Assembly: GCA_021234155.1 (NCBI GenBank)
Contig: JAJEKV010000004.1
Coordinates: 7,072,109-7,136,108, forward strand
Reading direction: 5' to 3'
DNA: 64,000 nt
Origin: Isoetes taiwanensis
Taxonomy: Eukaryota > Streptophyta > Lycopodiopsida > Isoetales > Isoetaceae
Within the stretch, counting starts at the first letter, position 1. Every line of letters begins with the position of its first letter. Positions 12,078-23,378 of the stretch are shown here, piece by piece. Made by a program: the position numbers and the translations under genes. The notes beneath the pieces were generated by a model that was not told where the DNA came from, ran no database searches, and saw only the letters and a program-made list of their open reading frames with translations.

Positions 12078-12579
12078 TATTTTTTACAATCTTCAACAGA
12101 ACCTACTCGTATATAAATATATATGCGGGCACAGAAAAAGTGTACTACAAACGGAATTGAACACCTAGTTATACCTGGTTTCATAGAATGAAATGCTTCC
12201 TTTGACGATTCCCACCCACATAAACCTCCAAGAGAAGAGCCATGCTACTAATAAAGTAAGCTGATCAAAGCTTCTGGTGCTTCTGCTGCTGTATTGAGGC
12301 CTAGATGATTTGACATCTAGTCAGAAATGATGGCATCAAGGCATAGTATTAGAGCTGCTACAGTTCTGGGTTCTCTACATTAAGTGGCAATATATAACAC
12401 GATCCTTGCAGCTTAATTGAAAGCAGTGAATATAAAATAAATACTACAAAGAACTTACTATATATGCATAGATACATACTGCAAAGGACTTACCACATCT
12501 ATATAGAGAGTAGAGCTGCTAAACTGTCTAGACGCGCAAAGGTGTGTGCCCACCTGTTGCATCAGAGTGAAAGACAAGA

Positions 12580-12850
12580 GAGCTTCTGAAAGTCAAGAGA
12601 GCTTCTGCTTCATGACCATGTTGGGCATATGCTGCAATGATAGCAGTCCAAGATACTACATTTCTTTGCTGCATGTTATCGAGCAATGTAAGGCTTCCAA
12701 TCTTTCCATACATGTTGACAAGTGCAGTCTGCATAAAACTATCTGTTCCAAAACCATAATCCACAAGAAAAGCATGAAATAATCTACCTTCTGCTAGACT
12801 TTCTGAAGTGGTGCAAGTTTCGCGCATATTTGTAAGGACAATAGCATCTG
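12580..12850 (-). pseudogene. PPR-repeat coding fragment, downstream part
   Basis: The minus strand reads ISLEPDAIVLTNMRETCTTS, then FMQTALVNMYGKIGSL and QQRNVVSWTAIIAAYAQHGH. These are consecutive pentatricopeptide repeats of the PLS type, which bind organellar RNA in land plants. Some repeat positions are missing (for example the usual DARRVFD between MYGKIGSL and MQQRN), so it is decayed. Its upstream continuation is at 14480-14630. The plus-strand transposase-like gene sits between the two parts, so the PPR sequence seems to have been split by an insertion. Confidence 0.65.
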
Positions 12851-12861
12851 GCTCAAGGCTG

Positions 12862-14480
12862 ATCCTTATGGTGTGCACAAAGATTGCAAATGCGCATGCA
12901 GGGTATGTGATCCAGGTCCAACATGCAATGCTAAGGACAATATTTTCAAATCTACAAGTGAGTATTGGAGAAATGTGGTATGCCCCAAAGTAGAAGCAGA
13001 TGAATGGCACAAACATGCATGTTTGATGCAGACCTGCAAGAAATGCGGTCTCAAGAGGTAAGTTATTAACATAGCTCATATTGTTTAAGTTTTCATTTCT
13101 ATGATATAACATATCTCATATATTGTTTAACTTTTCATTTCTATGATATCTAGCTTCAATATTCTCTTACAGTACTTTCTCTAATCCACTTTATACAGGA
13201 TTCTAAAGTGTCCAAGGGAAACAAGTAAATCATTAGAACACCTGGTAGATTGGAAAGTTTTTGAAAAAGTTAGTGTTGAGTTTGTGTTAGAAGGATCACG
13301 TCATTTATACTAATTTGTTGATTCTACTACTTGCAGCAGGAAGCTGTTTCTAAGAGAAACCCTAAGAAGAAACCAACTAAAGTTACAAGATTGGCCTACA
13401 AGACTGGTACCCCTTTTGAATTTCAGGAACATGCAAGAAAAACAATGGCAGCATTTGTGCCACACAACTACAAGGCTCATTGGCAAGCAAAACAATTCAG
13501 ACAATGTTTGGCAAGTTTTGGAGAAGACACAATAGTTTCTGTAATTGACTTTGTAGAAAACTATGGTTTCAAAGTTCAGCAGGAAGCGCAATCATGTCAT
13601 TGGCACACTGACCAGGTATCCATTTTAGCTCATATCACTTACAGGTTTGGAAGGAAACAAGAGGTGGATGGCAATGACATCAAGAAGAAAAGAAAAGATA
13701 TGAAGCAAAAAGATGATAACAGAGAAATTATAAAAGAGTGTCACTTCTATATTTCAGATGAGAAGTCTCATGACACTGAATTTGTACAGCATTGCCTCTT
13801 AAAACATGCCACTTGGTTGGAGTCAAATGGTATTCAATATTCCAAGCATTACGTATGGTCAGATGGTTGTTCATCTCAATTTAAGTCTTCAAGACCATTC
13901 TATTTCTTGGGTAGATGGTACAGAGATCTTGGGAAGGAGATTATTTGGAATTTCTTTGCCAGCTCGCATGGAAAAGGTGAGCATGATGGCCAAGGAGCAG
14001 TGGTAAAAAGATTTCTCACAAAGGAACAACTGAAGTATAATGGGAGAAAACTCCAGTGTGCTACAGATGTCGTTCGATTTTTAAATGAATTCTTTACCAA
14101 CAGCTCATCTGATTCCGATATACACAGGTAAGTACTGCACTTGTAGCACTTGAAGCACTTGAAACACTTAGACCTGTATTTTATAATAATTATTGTGCGT
14201 GATTTTTATGTATGTTTGGTGATACTTTACTAGTTTTGTACATGTTGAAGGCCATTTATGTACAAATATAACATTTTGAACTTTTTTTTTTTGTTATTGG
14301 AATGTTTACTTACCTGTATAACACTTACAGTACTTGCAGCAGTTAAGCACTTACAGCACTTGATTAATTGTTGCCTGCAGGTACTTTTGGGAAATTGATC
14401 CTCATAGTATAGATAGATCAGAAAGGTATGATGCTCAGACTCTCAAAGGGACAACTAAAATTCATTGCATCAGGCCTTTC
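12862..14480 (+). CDS. Transposase-like protein with RNase H-type core, spliced
   Basis: Four exons can be proposed. About 12862-13059 gives a Cys/His-rich stretch (HKDCKCACRVCDPG, CLMQTCKKCG) ending at AG|GTAAGT. 13199-about 13275 follows a TATACAG acceptor. About 13337-14129 is the main exon, with FVENY, the hallmark YVWSDGCSSQFKS and FFASSHGKGEHDGQGAVVKR, ending at AG|GTAAGT. About 14381-14480 follows a CCTGCAG acceptor (YFWEIDPHSIDRSERYDAQT). The HGKGE.DG.GAVVKR pattern is known from uncharacterised transposase-like proteins of animals and plants with an RNase H-like core. The family name and activity are inferred. It lies between two PPR fragments of the opposite strand. The first exon start and the exact exon 2/3 junctions are uncertain. 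Confidence 0.55.
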
Positions 14481-14630
14481 TGTGAACAGCCTGTCCATGA
14501 AGATCATGTTGGACACATGCTGTTATAATGGCAGTCCAGGAATACACATCATTTCTAGAGTTGGATCGTCTTCAAGAATAAGTCGCACTATTTGTGGTAT
14601 ATTAAAATGACTTAATGGCAGCAAATCAGG
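14480..14630 (-). pseudogene. PPR-repeat coding fragment, upstream part
   Basis: On the minus strand the segment reads RNDVYSWTAIITACVQHDLH followed by GQAV, a PPR repeat. Its order and orientation fit the fragment at 12580-12850, which would follow it directly if the 1.6-kb plus-strand gene were removed. A stop occurs shortly after. The preceding peptide (LPLSHFNIPQIVRLILEDDP) may be further PPR sequence but is less clear. Confidence 0.5.
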
Positions 14631-14701
14631 TATCCGACTGATAATTTCACTTCTTTGTTCTTTAGCATCTGATGAAACCGAGATTATTTAATCTAACAAG
14701 A

Positions 14702-15160
14702 TCAGGGAAAGAAAATATTAGAAACGAGCTTACTTGCAGCTGCAAGATTGGAATCAAGCATTGGGAAATTATCCAAAAGAACAGTGGTTGTGGTCGAGAA
14801 AGTAGAGCATAGCACAAGGGATTTTAAAATTTTCTGCCATACCTGGTATCCAAGAAACGCCACCGTTGTCAAAGAGAATGCAAGAAACTTCCCATTTTCC
14901 CCCTGAACGGAGCAATCTTTCCACTGGGTCGCCTGTCGCGAATGCAAATACATGAGAAGATCCATGCCGGATTTTGGTAGCTAGGGTACTGTAAAAGTGG
15001 AGGTCCAGAAGGCGGGATGCAAGATGAAGCATATGCTTTACATACCTCTTCTGTGTTGGAAAGGTTACAACAAGCAAGGCTTCTTTGTCCGCCCTAGCCA
15101 AAGCTTCAAATTCAAAAGCTTCAAATCGAGGATGGCATTTGTATAATAATTGGGCTATGC
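14702..15160 (-). other. Unidentified coding-like segment, possibly two exons
   Basis: The minus strand holds a frame open from beyond 15160 to about 14845. It contains ALLVVTFPTQKRYVKHMLHL, SHVFAFATGDPVERLL and WEVSCILFDNGGVSWIPG. A second frame at about 14720-14840 contains VLLDNFPMLDSNLAAA and ends at AA|GTAAGC. A GTATGG lies between the frames, so a splice is possible. I do not recognise the protein. Composition is typical of coding DNA. Without a start codon or a recognised family it stays a hypothetical gene fragment. Confidence 0.3.
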
Positions 15161-15289
15161 TTGGAAGAAGAAGAAGGGTCGAGCTGCGCCACAGCCACGC
15201 CTGCGAAGGAATGGGACTGGATAACCGAGAGTTTACAGGCAGCAGCCAGTTTGGAGCAGTGACCGACTATAATCCTAGCACACTGTAGG

Positions 15290-16026
15290 AGCCCCAGTAG
15301 TCGTGCTCAGCAAGGCTCCACCCCCGCTTCACCACGGTACCCGTTGTCTGGTGCTCAATCACATCATAGCCTCCACAGCTAGGTGGGCTCTTGTGCACAG
15401 GCCGCATTTAATGGGATTTAAGGGATTCTAGTAGGAGCATGTCTACTACGCAATGGCCTTTAGCCCCCGCCCCCTCCCCTTCCCCCCCAACCCCAATCCA
15501 TACAACACAAGAGGAACAGAAGAGAACATCTACTATACATACATCAATTCATCCATAATTTGATCAGAGCATAAAATAGAGACTAATCACCCATCTACTT
15601 ATACAAGGGTTAGTAGAAGGTCAATCTATCTAGGAACTAACCGGTATCTTGGCTTGATCCGTTATCTCTGAGGGGTTCCATGGTTGGCTAGCTGGGCAGG
15701 TACAAACAAGCAGTTGCTCCTCCTCCAAATCTCCCATGTCGAATTGGGGTAGAATTGAGCTGGAGGACCACTTTAATACCTCCCAAATGGGTAAGTACCC
15801 TGGGCCAATCGAGTTGGCCTAGGTGGCTTTATTCCATGGGCCAATTTATCCCAATTACCACTAATTAACTAGGCATTTAGTCACTAAATAATTGAATGAA
15901 CTAATTCCTTAGGATACCTTAACCTCATTAGTTTACTCCACAATGGTCCCAAAATACCTAGTGACGTGACATGATATTTATACATATACCATATAAATAC
16001 GTGGAATGCCACATTCTCCCCCCTCA
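15290..16026 (-). mobile_element. Inverted LTR fragment with polypurine tract
   Basis: On the minus strand a purine tract (GAGGGGGGAGAA, 16014-16025) is followed by TGTGGCATTCCACG, a typical LTR start. Further in, minus-strand blocks (TGCGGCCTGTGCACA, AGCCCACCTAGCTGTGGAGG, GAGCACCAGACAACGGG) match the middle of the element C LTR at about 24036-24100. This is the 3' end of a related element in opposite orientation, truncated near 15290. Stretches at 15470-15490 are C-rich. Confidence 0.6.
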
Positions 16027-16109
16027 GAAAAATGTTGTCCTCCCCTATTATACGATGCTCCCATCGTATAAATACGGAAAATTCCCCTTCCATGACGATT
16101 CCTTCACCA

Positions 16110-17230
16110 CAGAAAGTTGCTGAATCTGATTACTATCAAGAATGGTTATGCTTTGCCCAGAGTAGTAGATGATCTGTTTAATCAATTACGTGGTAGCAAA
16201 TTCTTTTCTACGATTGATTTGCGCTCCGACTAACCAAAGAATGAGGGAAGAAGACATTCTTAAAACTGCTTTCCATACAAGATATGGACATTATGAATTT
16301 GTGGTAATGCCATTTGGGCTTACCAACACGCCAGCCACTTTTATGAGGCTTATGGACGATGTTTTTCAGGCTCAGCTTGATCAATTCATGCTCGTTTTCT
16401 TCGATGACATTTTGATTTACTCTGAAACGCTAGAAGAGCATGTGGAACACTTAAGTGCAGTTTTAAATCTCTTGAGACAGTATAAGCTCTACGATAAACT
16501 TTCCAAATGCAGTTTTGCCCACGAGCAATTGATTTATTTAGGTCATGTTGTCTCCAGCGGAGAATTGAACCGAATTCTAAAAAGATGAAAGCTATATAGG
16601 AATGGCCTCAACCTCAATCTGTAAGAGAAATCAGCGCATTTCTGGGTTTAGCTGGGTATTATCGCAAGTTTATTAAGCAATTTTCTAATAAGGCAGCTCC
16701 TCTGACCACCCTGCTTCAAAAAGATTTAGCTTTTCAATGGTCTGAAGCATGCCAGGATGCTTTGACGCATGCACCTATTCTAAAGATTCCTTGCCTAGAG
16801 CGAGAATTTTGTGTAGTAACTGATGCCTCGGGCATTGGTATTGGGGGCGCTTTACTGTAAGATGGCTATGTGTGTGCTTATGGATCTAAAAAGCTCAGTC
16901 CAGCTGAACAGAATTATCCAGCACATGATTTGGAGATGCTTGCAATTGTTCATGCTTTGAAATTATGGAGACATTACCTCTTAGGTAAGAAATTCCTCCT
17001 TAAGACAGATCATCAAAGTCTTAAGTACTTTGTAACGCAGCCATAGCTGAATAATCGCCAAAAAAGATGGATGCAATTGCTACAAGAATATGATTTTACT
17101 ATAATGTATTAGCGTAAAGATAACGTAATCGCGAATGCACTGTCCTTACAGTCATATTGTGTCGCAATTAGTATTGCTATTAATCAGTGGGATAGCAACT
17201 TAAGTCAGTTTATCTAGAAAGATCCTCATT
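16110..17230 (+). pseudogene. Ty3/gypsy pol fragment (RT and RNase H)
   Basis: The fragment starts within the RT ([17 protein letters not shown] near 16150) and includes [17 protein letters not shown], the catalytic FFDDILIYS, and YLGHVVSSG. It then shows RT-connection and RNase H motifs ([37 protein letters not shown]). Stops interrupt it at about 16232, 16586, 16857 and 17044. No LTR, gag or integrase accompanies it. Its opposite orientation to the adjacent LTR shows they are separate insertions. Confidence 0.75.
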
Positions 17231-18712
17231 ACCGACCTTTCTGCTGATCCTCTTTACCGACCTTTCTGTTTTAGTAGTTCTAGTGTCGTTTAAGTCAAGC
17301 TTCCTGAGCTTCCTGCTTGCTCAAAATGCCTCCACTCCGTTCTTATCCTTCTGTAACCTTTCAATACTATGCTCCTTTCCTTATATACTTTCGCCCACAT
17401 GGGCACGGCCACTTGGCATCATCCCTATGGCCTGCATTTATCTAGTGGACAGGTCTTGTTGTCTGTTGCAATCAAATATAATCCATGGATGGTTTCAATG
17501 GTTTAAAATCAGTGCTTTACCATTACTTGACTTCTTTATATTTTTGGGATGACCCATTAATACGACCATGTCTCATTTGAACCTTGCAATTACGTTACTG
17601 CCCACACGCCCAGCTATGTCCCTAGCCTAGCCCACCGCTTCGAATTATTATACTACATCAATTAGAAGCATGCAAGCGAACACGGTTATTAAATGCCCTA
17701 TTAATTCTCGTTTGCCAACCTAAGAAACACCACCAATAGAAGGGTCGTTACAGCCAGCACTGATGTATTTGAAAATTTCTCACTCTTTTTCTGACAGCTG
17801 TGCAAAGGATTTAGCCATGTACTTAGACATAAACTTGCTCTAAATCCTGATGCAGTGGTCTGCTTATGATTCAAAAGAAAAACAATTCGAAAAACAGAGT
17901 TTTCAAACAAGAAAGGGTCATAAACCAGTTAAAACACATGGTACCACCAATGAATATTCAAAAGTAAGTTGGGATTTCTCCCAGGAACAGCTAGATGTTT
18001 CCTTCAACACGTGTAACGGCCAATGGTCTCTGCCCAATATCTGCAGGTGAGCAGCCTACAATCTTTCTTTGATTTTCCTTTTGATTCACCTTTTAATCAT
18101 CAAAAGTTGTGTTTGACACTTTCTTTTCTGTCTTGACGATGGTTGTCTGCCCCTATATTGAGGAAAGACCCATTGAATAACAAGTTCCATCTCATTAATC
18201 CCCAAATTCTTGCCTGCTCCATTCGACTTGCTCTTACATGACCATCTGGCTGCCAAGACCTGTAGGAGAGGCAAACTCTTCAAGGTTCCACACTTCCTGG
18301 AAAGCTTTATAAGATTGAGATGCCCTCTTGATTCAATCAACAAATGTTCTGAGATGATCCAAAGCTTTCTCATCCTTGTCTTGGATCACCTTCTCTTTTC
18401 CATCCCTTCTTCAAAAAACGATTCAAATTTACCAACTCAAGAGAGACTTCAAAGATGATTCTCCCCTCCTCCTAGACACGCTTCAGATCAATTCCAGATA
18501 TACTACAAGGAAGTACCCCTATGTTTGATAAGTAGTGCCATCTAGCACACAGTTTTTTAGCAGAAAACTCACCCCATAATAAAAAGATTCAAATGACTCA
18601 GCACCAACTATATTAAGATTATTAATTAAAACTAATATACATAGTAATAACCTAATTTGTTTGAGACAAGAACAGCTGAAAATTTATGTCCTTCCTAATG
18701 TCAAATAATCAT
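17231..18712. other. Region without a recognised gene
   Basis: No family is recognised. A short minus-strand frame at about 18226-18370 contains GTLKSLPLLQVLAARW, which faintly resembles a leucine-rich repeat, but the pattern is too short to call. The rest is AT-rich with frequent stops in all frames. Confidence 0.5.
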
Positions 18713-19132
18713 GGGAAAATTACCAAAATACCATTAAAATTTGCCAAAATTACAAAAATGCCACTAAACCCAGTGGTATTTTGAGAAAATTGGCAATAAC
18801 GTTTTTCTAATGATCTGAATGCAAATGTGCCCTTTAGACGAATTGTAAATTAAGCTGAGATCTTTCCAACAAGCATAAGATCGTCTTGTTTCAAGCTATA
18901 AGCTCTTGAGTTCTTCAGAATTTGAGAAATGAAAAATCTCATAACTTGAGATTGTGGTCTTAAAATTGAATGATCTTATGCTTGTTAAAAAGATCTCCGC
19001 TTAATCTACAATTCTTCTGAAAGGCACATTTGTATTCAGATCATTGGAAAAACGTTATTGCCAATTTCCCACTGGGTTTAGTGGCATTTTGGTAACTTTG
19101 GCAAACTTTAATGATATTTTGATAATTTTCCC
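18713..19132. mobile_element. Mutator-type MITE, 420 bp
   Basis: The element begins GGGAAAATTACCAAAAT and ends with the inverted form ATTTTGATAATTTTCCC. Long imperfect terminal inverted repeats of 150 bases or more reach almost to the centre. It is flanked by a perfect 9-bp duplication AATAATCAT (18704-18712 and 19133-19141). A 9-bp duplication and long inverted repeats are typical of Mutator-like elements. It has no coding capacity. Confidence 0.9.
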
Positions 19133-19141
19133 AATAATCAT

Positions 19142-19879
19142 CCTATCTTAACAATTCGAATATTGACTTTGTCGAATATTGACTCTGTCGCAACACCTGG
19201 CCTTGAAATTCTCTCAACAGCAATGAGTGGAAGTAATTTTCCTGACCTGGCCCACCTAGTTCTTTCCCTAAAAAAGTATCTCCAAAAGTTCAAAGAAACA
19301 GTCGTTTATGAGAGAATACAAGACCGACATCAACTCATTCTTTGCACCAGCTGGTAATTTAGTTTTCAACGTTTCAGTTAGTATCTCTTCCATCCACATC
19401 TCTAGCCCTAGAATGCGCCCTTAACTGCACATGATCTGATGTAATAATTGGTCTCATAGACCCACGTGAGCTACTGCAGGAGTTAACATAATCTTTCTTT
19501 TCTTCTTTCTTTCTCCGCCTGAATCTCAGATCTCAAAAAACAGTTATCTTCAATTAGTACAGTGATCCTTCACATGAAAATTGAATCTTTTGAAAGAATC
19601 AATCTCGAAAATCTATTATCGTATCTCTTAGTCTGCCATGATAAAAAGATGGAATGGAACACAAAACATAAGAAAAAATTGCTAGGGGGCTTACAAAACC
19701 CTAGAAAGATGATGGGCACCCCCCATGATAAGTGTACAATGTATGACAAGTCGCAGTATATTTGTACTTAGCATCCCTCCTAAAATGATATCTAGCTCAA
19801 ATGAACTGCAACATAATCACCCACTCACCCTGCATGTTCATTAGGACTAAGCCAAGCTGATCAATCATTATGAGCGGAC
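19142..19879. other. Intergenic sequence, nothing recognised
   Basis: AT-rich DNA with no protein family, RNA gene or clear repeat. A short polypyrimidine run (TCTTTCTTTTCTTCTTTCTTTC) lies near 19490-19512. Confidence 0.5.
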
Positions 19880-20453
19880 TTAGGCCCAAAAGTGGCTTAC
19901 TGCTAACTGCTCCTTTGAGAGGAGAGCACAGCAGTGTGCCATACCTATTCATAGACAAAGTCACTTGTGATATCCAAATGCTTAATGTGGATGGTACCTG
20001 AAATCTTTAGCATTATCACAAAACAGTTTGGTAGGTTGCATATCTAAAGTTCTAAATCCATCATGCCAGCTTTACTATTTTTCACTGTTGTTTTTAACAA
20101 ATGGCAAAGGCAGGTTTGAGGTTTGTAACGTCAATTGTAATATGAGATCAATTGGCACTAGGCCTACTTAGGCCCAAAAGTGGCTTAGTTTGCTAACTGC
20201 TCCTTTGAGAGGAGAGCACAGCAGTGTGCCATACCTATTCATAGACAAAGACACTTGTGTATCCAAATGCTTAATGTGGATGGTACCTGAAATCTTTAGC
20301 ATTATCACAAAACAGTTTGGTAGGTTGCATATCTAAAGTTCTACATCCATCATGCCTGCTTTACTATTTTTCACTGTTGTTTTTAACAAATGGCAAAGGC
20401 AGGTTTGAGGTTTGTAACGTCAATTGTAATATGAGATCAATTGGCACTAGCCC
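19880..20453. repeat. Tandem duplication, about 288-bp unit, two copies
   Basis: The first unit (19880-20167) and the second (20168-about 20453) are nearly identical, both starting TTAGGCCCAAAAGTGGCTTA and ending GATCAATTGGCACTAG. The few differences (for example TTACTG versus TTAGTTTG) indicate a recent duplication. It lies downstream of the RPB7 stop codon, close enough to affect its 3' UTR or terminator region. Confidence 0.9.
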
Positions 20454-20584
20454 TCAGAGATACATTTGGCCATCTGCTAGAGCTCAAGCTGAAAATGCCA
20501 CATCATCTACGAGAAAATATATATTACAAAAAGACTATTTGGAGAAGCACACTTCCTGATTTGTTCCATAGATTATCAAACCCA

Positions 20585-22573
20585 TTATGATGCCGCTCCT
20601 GGATCACCAATAAGGCCCAAGAAATCATCTTTGATTGTTCCAATGCAGAACTGTAGCAGAACATCCCAGTTAGCCATTCAAGCCCTATGCTTACATAGCT
20701 CAGAAAAAAATAAAAAAACTTGCATCCAGAATCAGATAAGTCCTTATGTGCAGTTACTGCCCAAGGAAAGGCTGCAAGATCCAGGGGTCGCCTTGTTACA
20801 AAATAAATTTATTGTTTGATGATCATCTAAATAGTCCTTGGACAATGATAAATGCAAAGACAATATAGCTGTGCCCCGCAATGGACCTTTTCCATATTAG
20901 CCTATTTGCAAGCTCTGACACTATAATTTAATTCAACTATAAAACTCAAGTGGCAAGATCCTCACAATTTCTGTTGCATCAACACGAGTACCAACTATTT
21001 TCAAACGCACTTCACTATCTTTTTGTATCCTAACCTGATAGAAGAAACCAAACACATTTTAGCTCCAAGTTTCAACACATGGCATCTATAATATGTTAAA
21101 CAACAAACAAAATCAAATCTAACAACATCTCAATTTTTATCGGATATTTTTGGACTTTCATGGGATCTTCTTCCCTTCCCTGAAGGCAATTACTCGTGGT
21201 CCTGGTGTGCTGTCAACCTAATATCCTTGTTATGGCATTGAGAATCACCCCACTGAGATAGTTTCACCAAGTCTCTCCACCTACATAAACAGAGGTTGTT
21301 CTCTTTGGAATGGAAAAGAACATGTTGGTAAACAACAGACAAGTCAACCCGATGCACAGTAGGACTGCTGCATTAAATAAATATCTAGGTGGAAGACGTT
21401 ATAAGCATCTCGTGGACAAATTAGGTACTCGGTACGTATGTGTAAAAAGGATGATAATGTTGAACAGTTCAAATTCTAAAAAAAGCAAAGTGTACAGAAT
21501 TTCTGTTTATACACTATTAAAATTTTAACTAAATCAGAACTTTTAGCCCATCTCTGGACCAATCTCAAGACATTCGTTCTTGATAACTTAGCCTAATCTC
21601 TACACAATTTCATTGTTCTATCCAATAGATCCTGTTTTGCACTCCCAAGAATCAGCAATCGGATAGGGCCATCTACTTACAGGTGACTATGTCTCTGCTA
21701 CACAATTCACTTTTGTACAAAGAATATGCATGTAAAAAGATCGTCCCTATTAACATCTAAACATGGCAAGACTTAACTCTAATGTAGTAACTAATAGCAT
21801 GTATTAACTGTTTACCGATCCATCTGATGTTTGATAACAAGGTGAATCCCCAGGTTGAAATGTCATGTCATCTGGAATAAGCTGTCACAATTACAAGCAA
21901 GTCAAAACTAGAGTGATGCCAATACAATTGACAACATTCACAAAAGCCAAGAATTTTCGCAGGAACAAATCACATTACATGATTTGAAACAAATATCTGA
22001 ACTGGCCCAGCTTCTGCAAAAAAACCCATCTGCAATAAAAGAAAAAAACGGCTTAAATTCTAGATATAAAATTCTGCTTTGAAATATAAATTGAAACTTA
22101 AACCTTCGTTGGAACAAAGCTTATATTTGTTTGAACTGCTTAGAAACTTTTTCCGTACAAAGGCGTTACATAAGTTTCTCAAATTTTAGAGTAAGAAACT
22201 TCATGCAAAGCTGGAATGAAACTTACCTTATTGACCATCGTCACTACACTTTCAAGTATCTCCCCTTTGAATGGCCGGAAGACAACGCACTGGTACTTCA
22301 TAGGAAACGTAACATACCCAGTTCCATCACGGATAAGGCCTTTGCCTATTGTATCAACTGCTGTTACAGCTACTACAAAACCGTGTCGCCCACTGAAATA
22401 GAACATAATTATTTGGTTATGGCAGTAGGAGTTTTTATTTATGGTTTGAGCATTTACCTGCAAGTGCCTTCCACATCGTGAATGAGCTTCTCGAGAAGCT
22501 TGTCGTGTAGGTGAGGACCGAAATAGCGAGGGTGCAGTTGCAGGTTGCGCTCCAGAAAAACGTGAAAGAACAT
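20585..22573 (-). CDS. NRPB7: RNA polymerase II subunit RPB7, six exons
   Basis: RPB7 pairs with RPB4 as the stalk of nuclear RNA polymerase II, binding nascent RNA near the exit channel. The minus-strand exons are 22458-22573, 22227-22392, 21979-22029, 21816-21881, 20966-21034 and 20585-20650. All introns are GT-AG, and the sum is 534 bases, encoding 177 residues, the normal family length. The protein starts MFFHVFLERNLQLHPRYFG and contains GKGLIRDGTGYVTFP, VVFRPFKGEILE and FAEAGPVQIFVSNH. It ends in FCIGTIKDDFLGLIGDPGAA. The first half is the truncated RNP-like domain and the second half the S1/OB fold. Exons join in frame without a stop or frameshift. It is the only clearly intact host gene here. 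A TATA-like site lies upstream and a tandem repeat downstream. Confidence 0.96.
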
Positions 22574-22740
22574 GTTGCCACTGCTGCTTGACGAGAGAAT
22601 GAATTTATATATAGTCTATAGTCTTCCTTATGTGTCTAAGTGCTCGTTTTTTTGGGTTGCCTTGTTGGAGGGAGGAGTGACGTATAGAAGGCCTAGATTT
22701 GTTCGGAGTATAATATGCTATAGAATATTCTATATATACG

Positions 22741-22748
22741 GTTGCGAT
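22741..22748 (-). promoter_or_regulatory. TATA-like element upstream of RPB7
   Basis: TATATATA on the minus strand, about 170 bases before the RPB7 start codon, at a spacing that allows a 5' UTR of about 140 bases. A second TATA-like site at 22604-22611 is too close to the start codon to serve well. The call rests on position and sequence only. Confidence 0.35.
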
Positions 22749-22971
22749 TGCTTGGGATTAGTTAGGGTTTTTGTGATGCCCAGTGACACTTAAGACGGCA
22801 AAGATTTGTTTGGGATGTCCTGACGGTAGAGATCTCCTCCGGCGATGACAGTGGCATGGGTGAGGGCAGCGGCAGTGGCAGATTGCATGAGCCAAATTCA
22901 TTCATGATAAGAGAAAAGATGCGAGAAAAGTGTGTTTTGAATGAGCTCCTTTGTTTTCTTCCGGTTGATCC

Positions 22972-23378
22972 ATGGCAACGGAAGCAGAAGCGGAAGTAGG
23001 GTTTTCACAAAAGGGCCCAGAGCATCGTTCTTGGCGATGGCGGGATTTGCATTTTGGTCATAGGTATCCATTGGCCGGAGCTATTCTTTGCTCACAAAAC
23101 GATTTCTCTTCCTTTTCTCTTTCTATCAAATGCAACCGTGAAGAAATGAGAGGTCATTAGAGCATGCCTATGACAAGACCTTTTGCATGCCATTTTCTTG
23201 CTTATAAGACCTCTGGATTTTTCGTATTTTCGCTCCTGGAGCGCTTCTTGATGATAGCAATGACTTCACCAGAATCTTCCTGCAGCTCCAAGGTATTAGA
23301 GCTTTATCTTTTTCCCTTTTCTGTTTTGTTTCTGGCGGATTAACCTAGACAATTCTAATTTACTTGGAATGTAGGGAG
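22972..23378 (+). other. Possible 5' exons of a host gene interrupted by element C
   Basis: A short frame begins at an ATG (22972, MATEAEAEVGFSQKGP) on the strand opposite RPB7, as in a divergent gene pair. It ends at 23160, and a second coding-like stretch with a possible splice donor lies at 23240-23295. Element C starts at 23379 just after TTGGAATGTAGGGAG. If the element is removed, AATGTAG|GGAGCTTGAG could form a splice acceptor leading into 36800. No protein family is recognised, so this is tentative. Confidence 0.25.
23374..23378. repeat. Target-site duplication of element C, left copy
   Basis: GGGAG directly precedes the LTR start TGTGACG. The same five bases follow the right LTR at 36795-36799. 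A perfect 5-bp duplication is standard for Ty3/gypsy integration and fixes the element boundaries. Confidence 0.92.

Larger units (their letters stand above)
8792..12500. other. About 3.7 kb of AT-rich sequence without a recognised gene
   Basis: No known protein family can be read on either strand. The sequence looks like a long intron or old intergenic DNA. A possible small exon lies at about 10811-10881 on the minus strand. A CT/CCCT microsatellite occupies 10996-11039 and a GATA array 11994-12077. Open frames in this stretch (for example 9432-9776 and 11225-11626, minus) are low-complexity and lack motifs. Confidence 0.6.

Noticed and set aside
18226-18373. Leucine-rich repeat or NLR fragment on the minus strand
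   Set aside because: The LKSLPLLQVL pattern is only one repeat long, with no second repeat or NB-ARC motif nearby.
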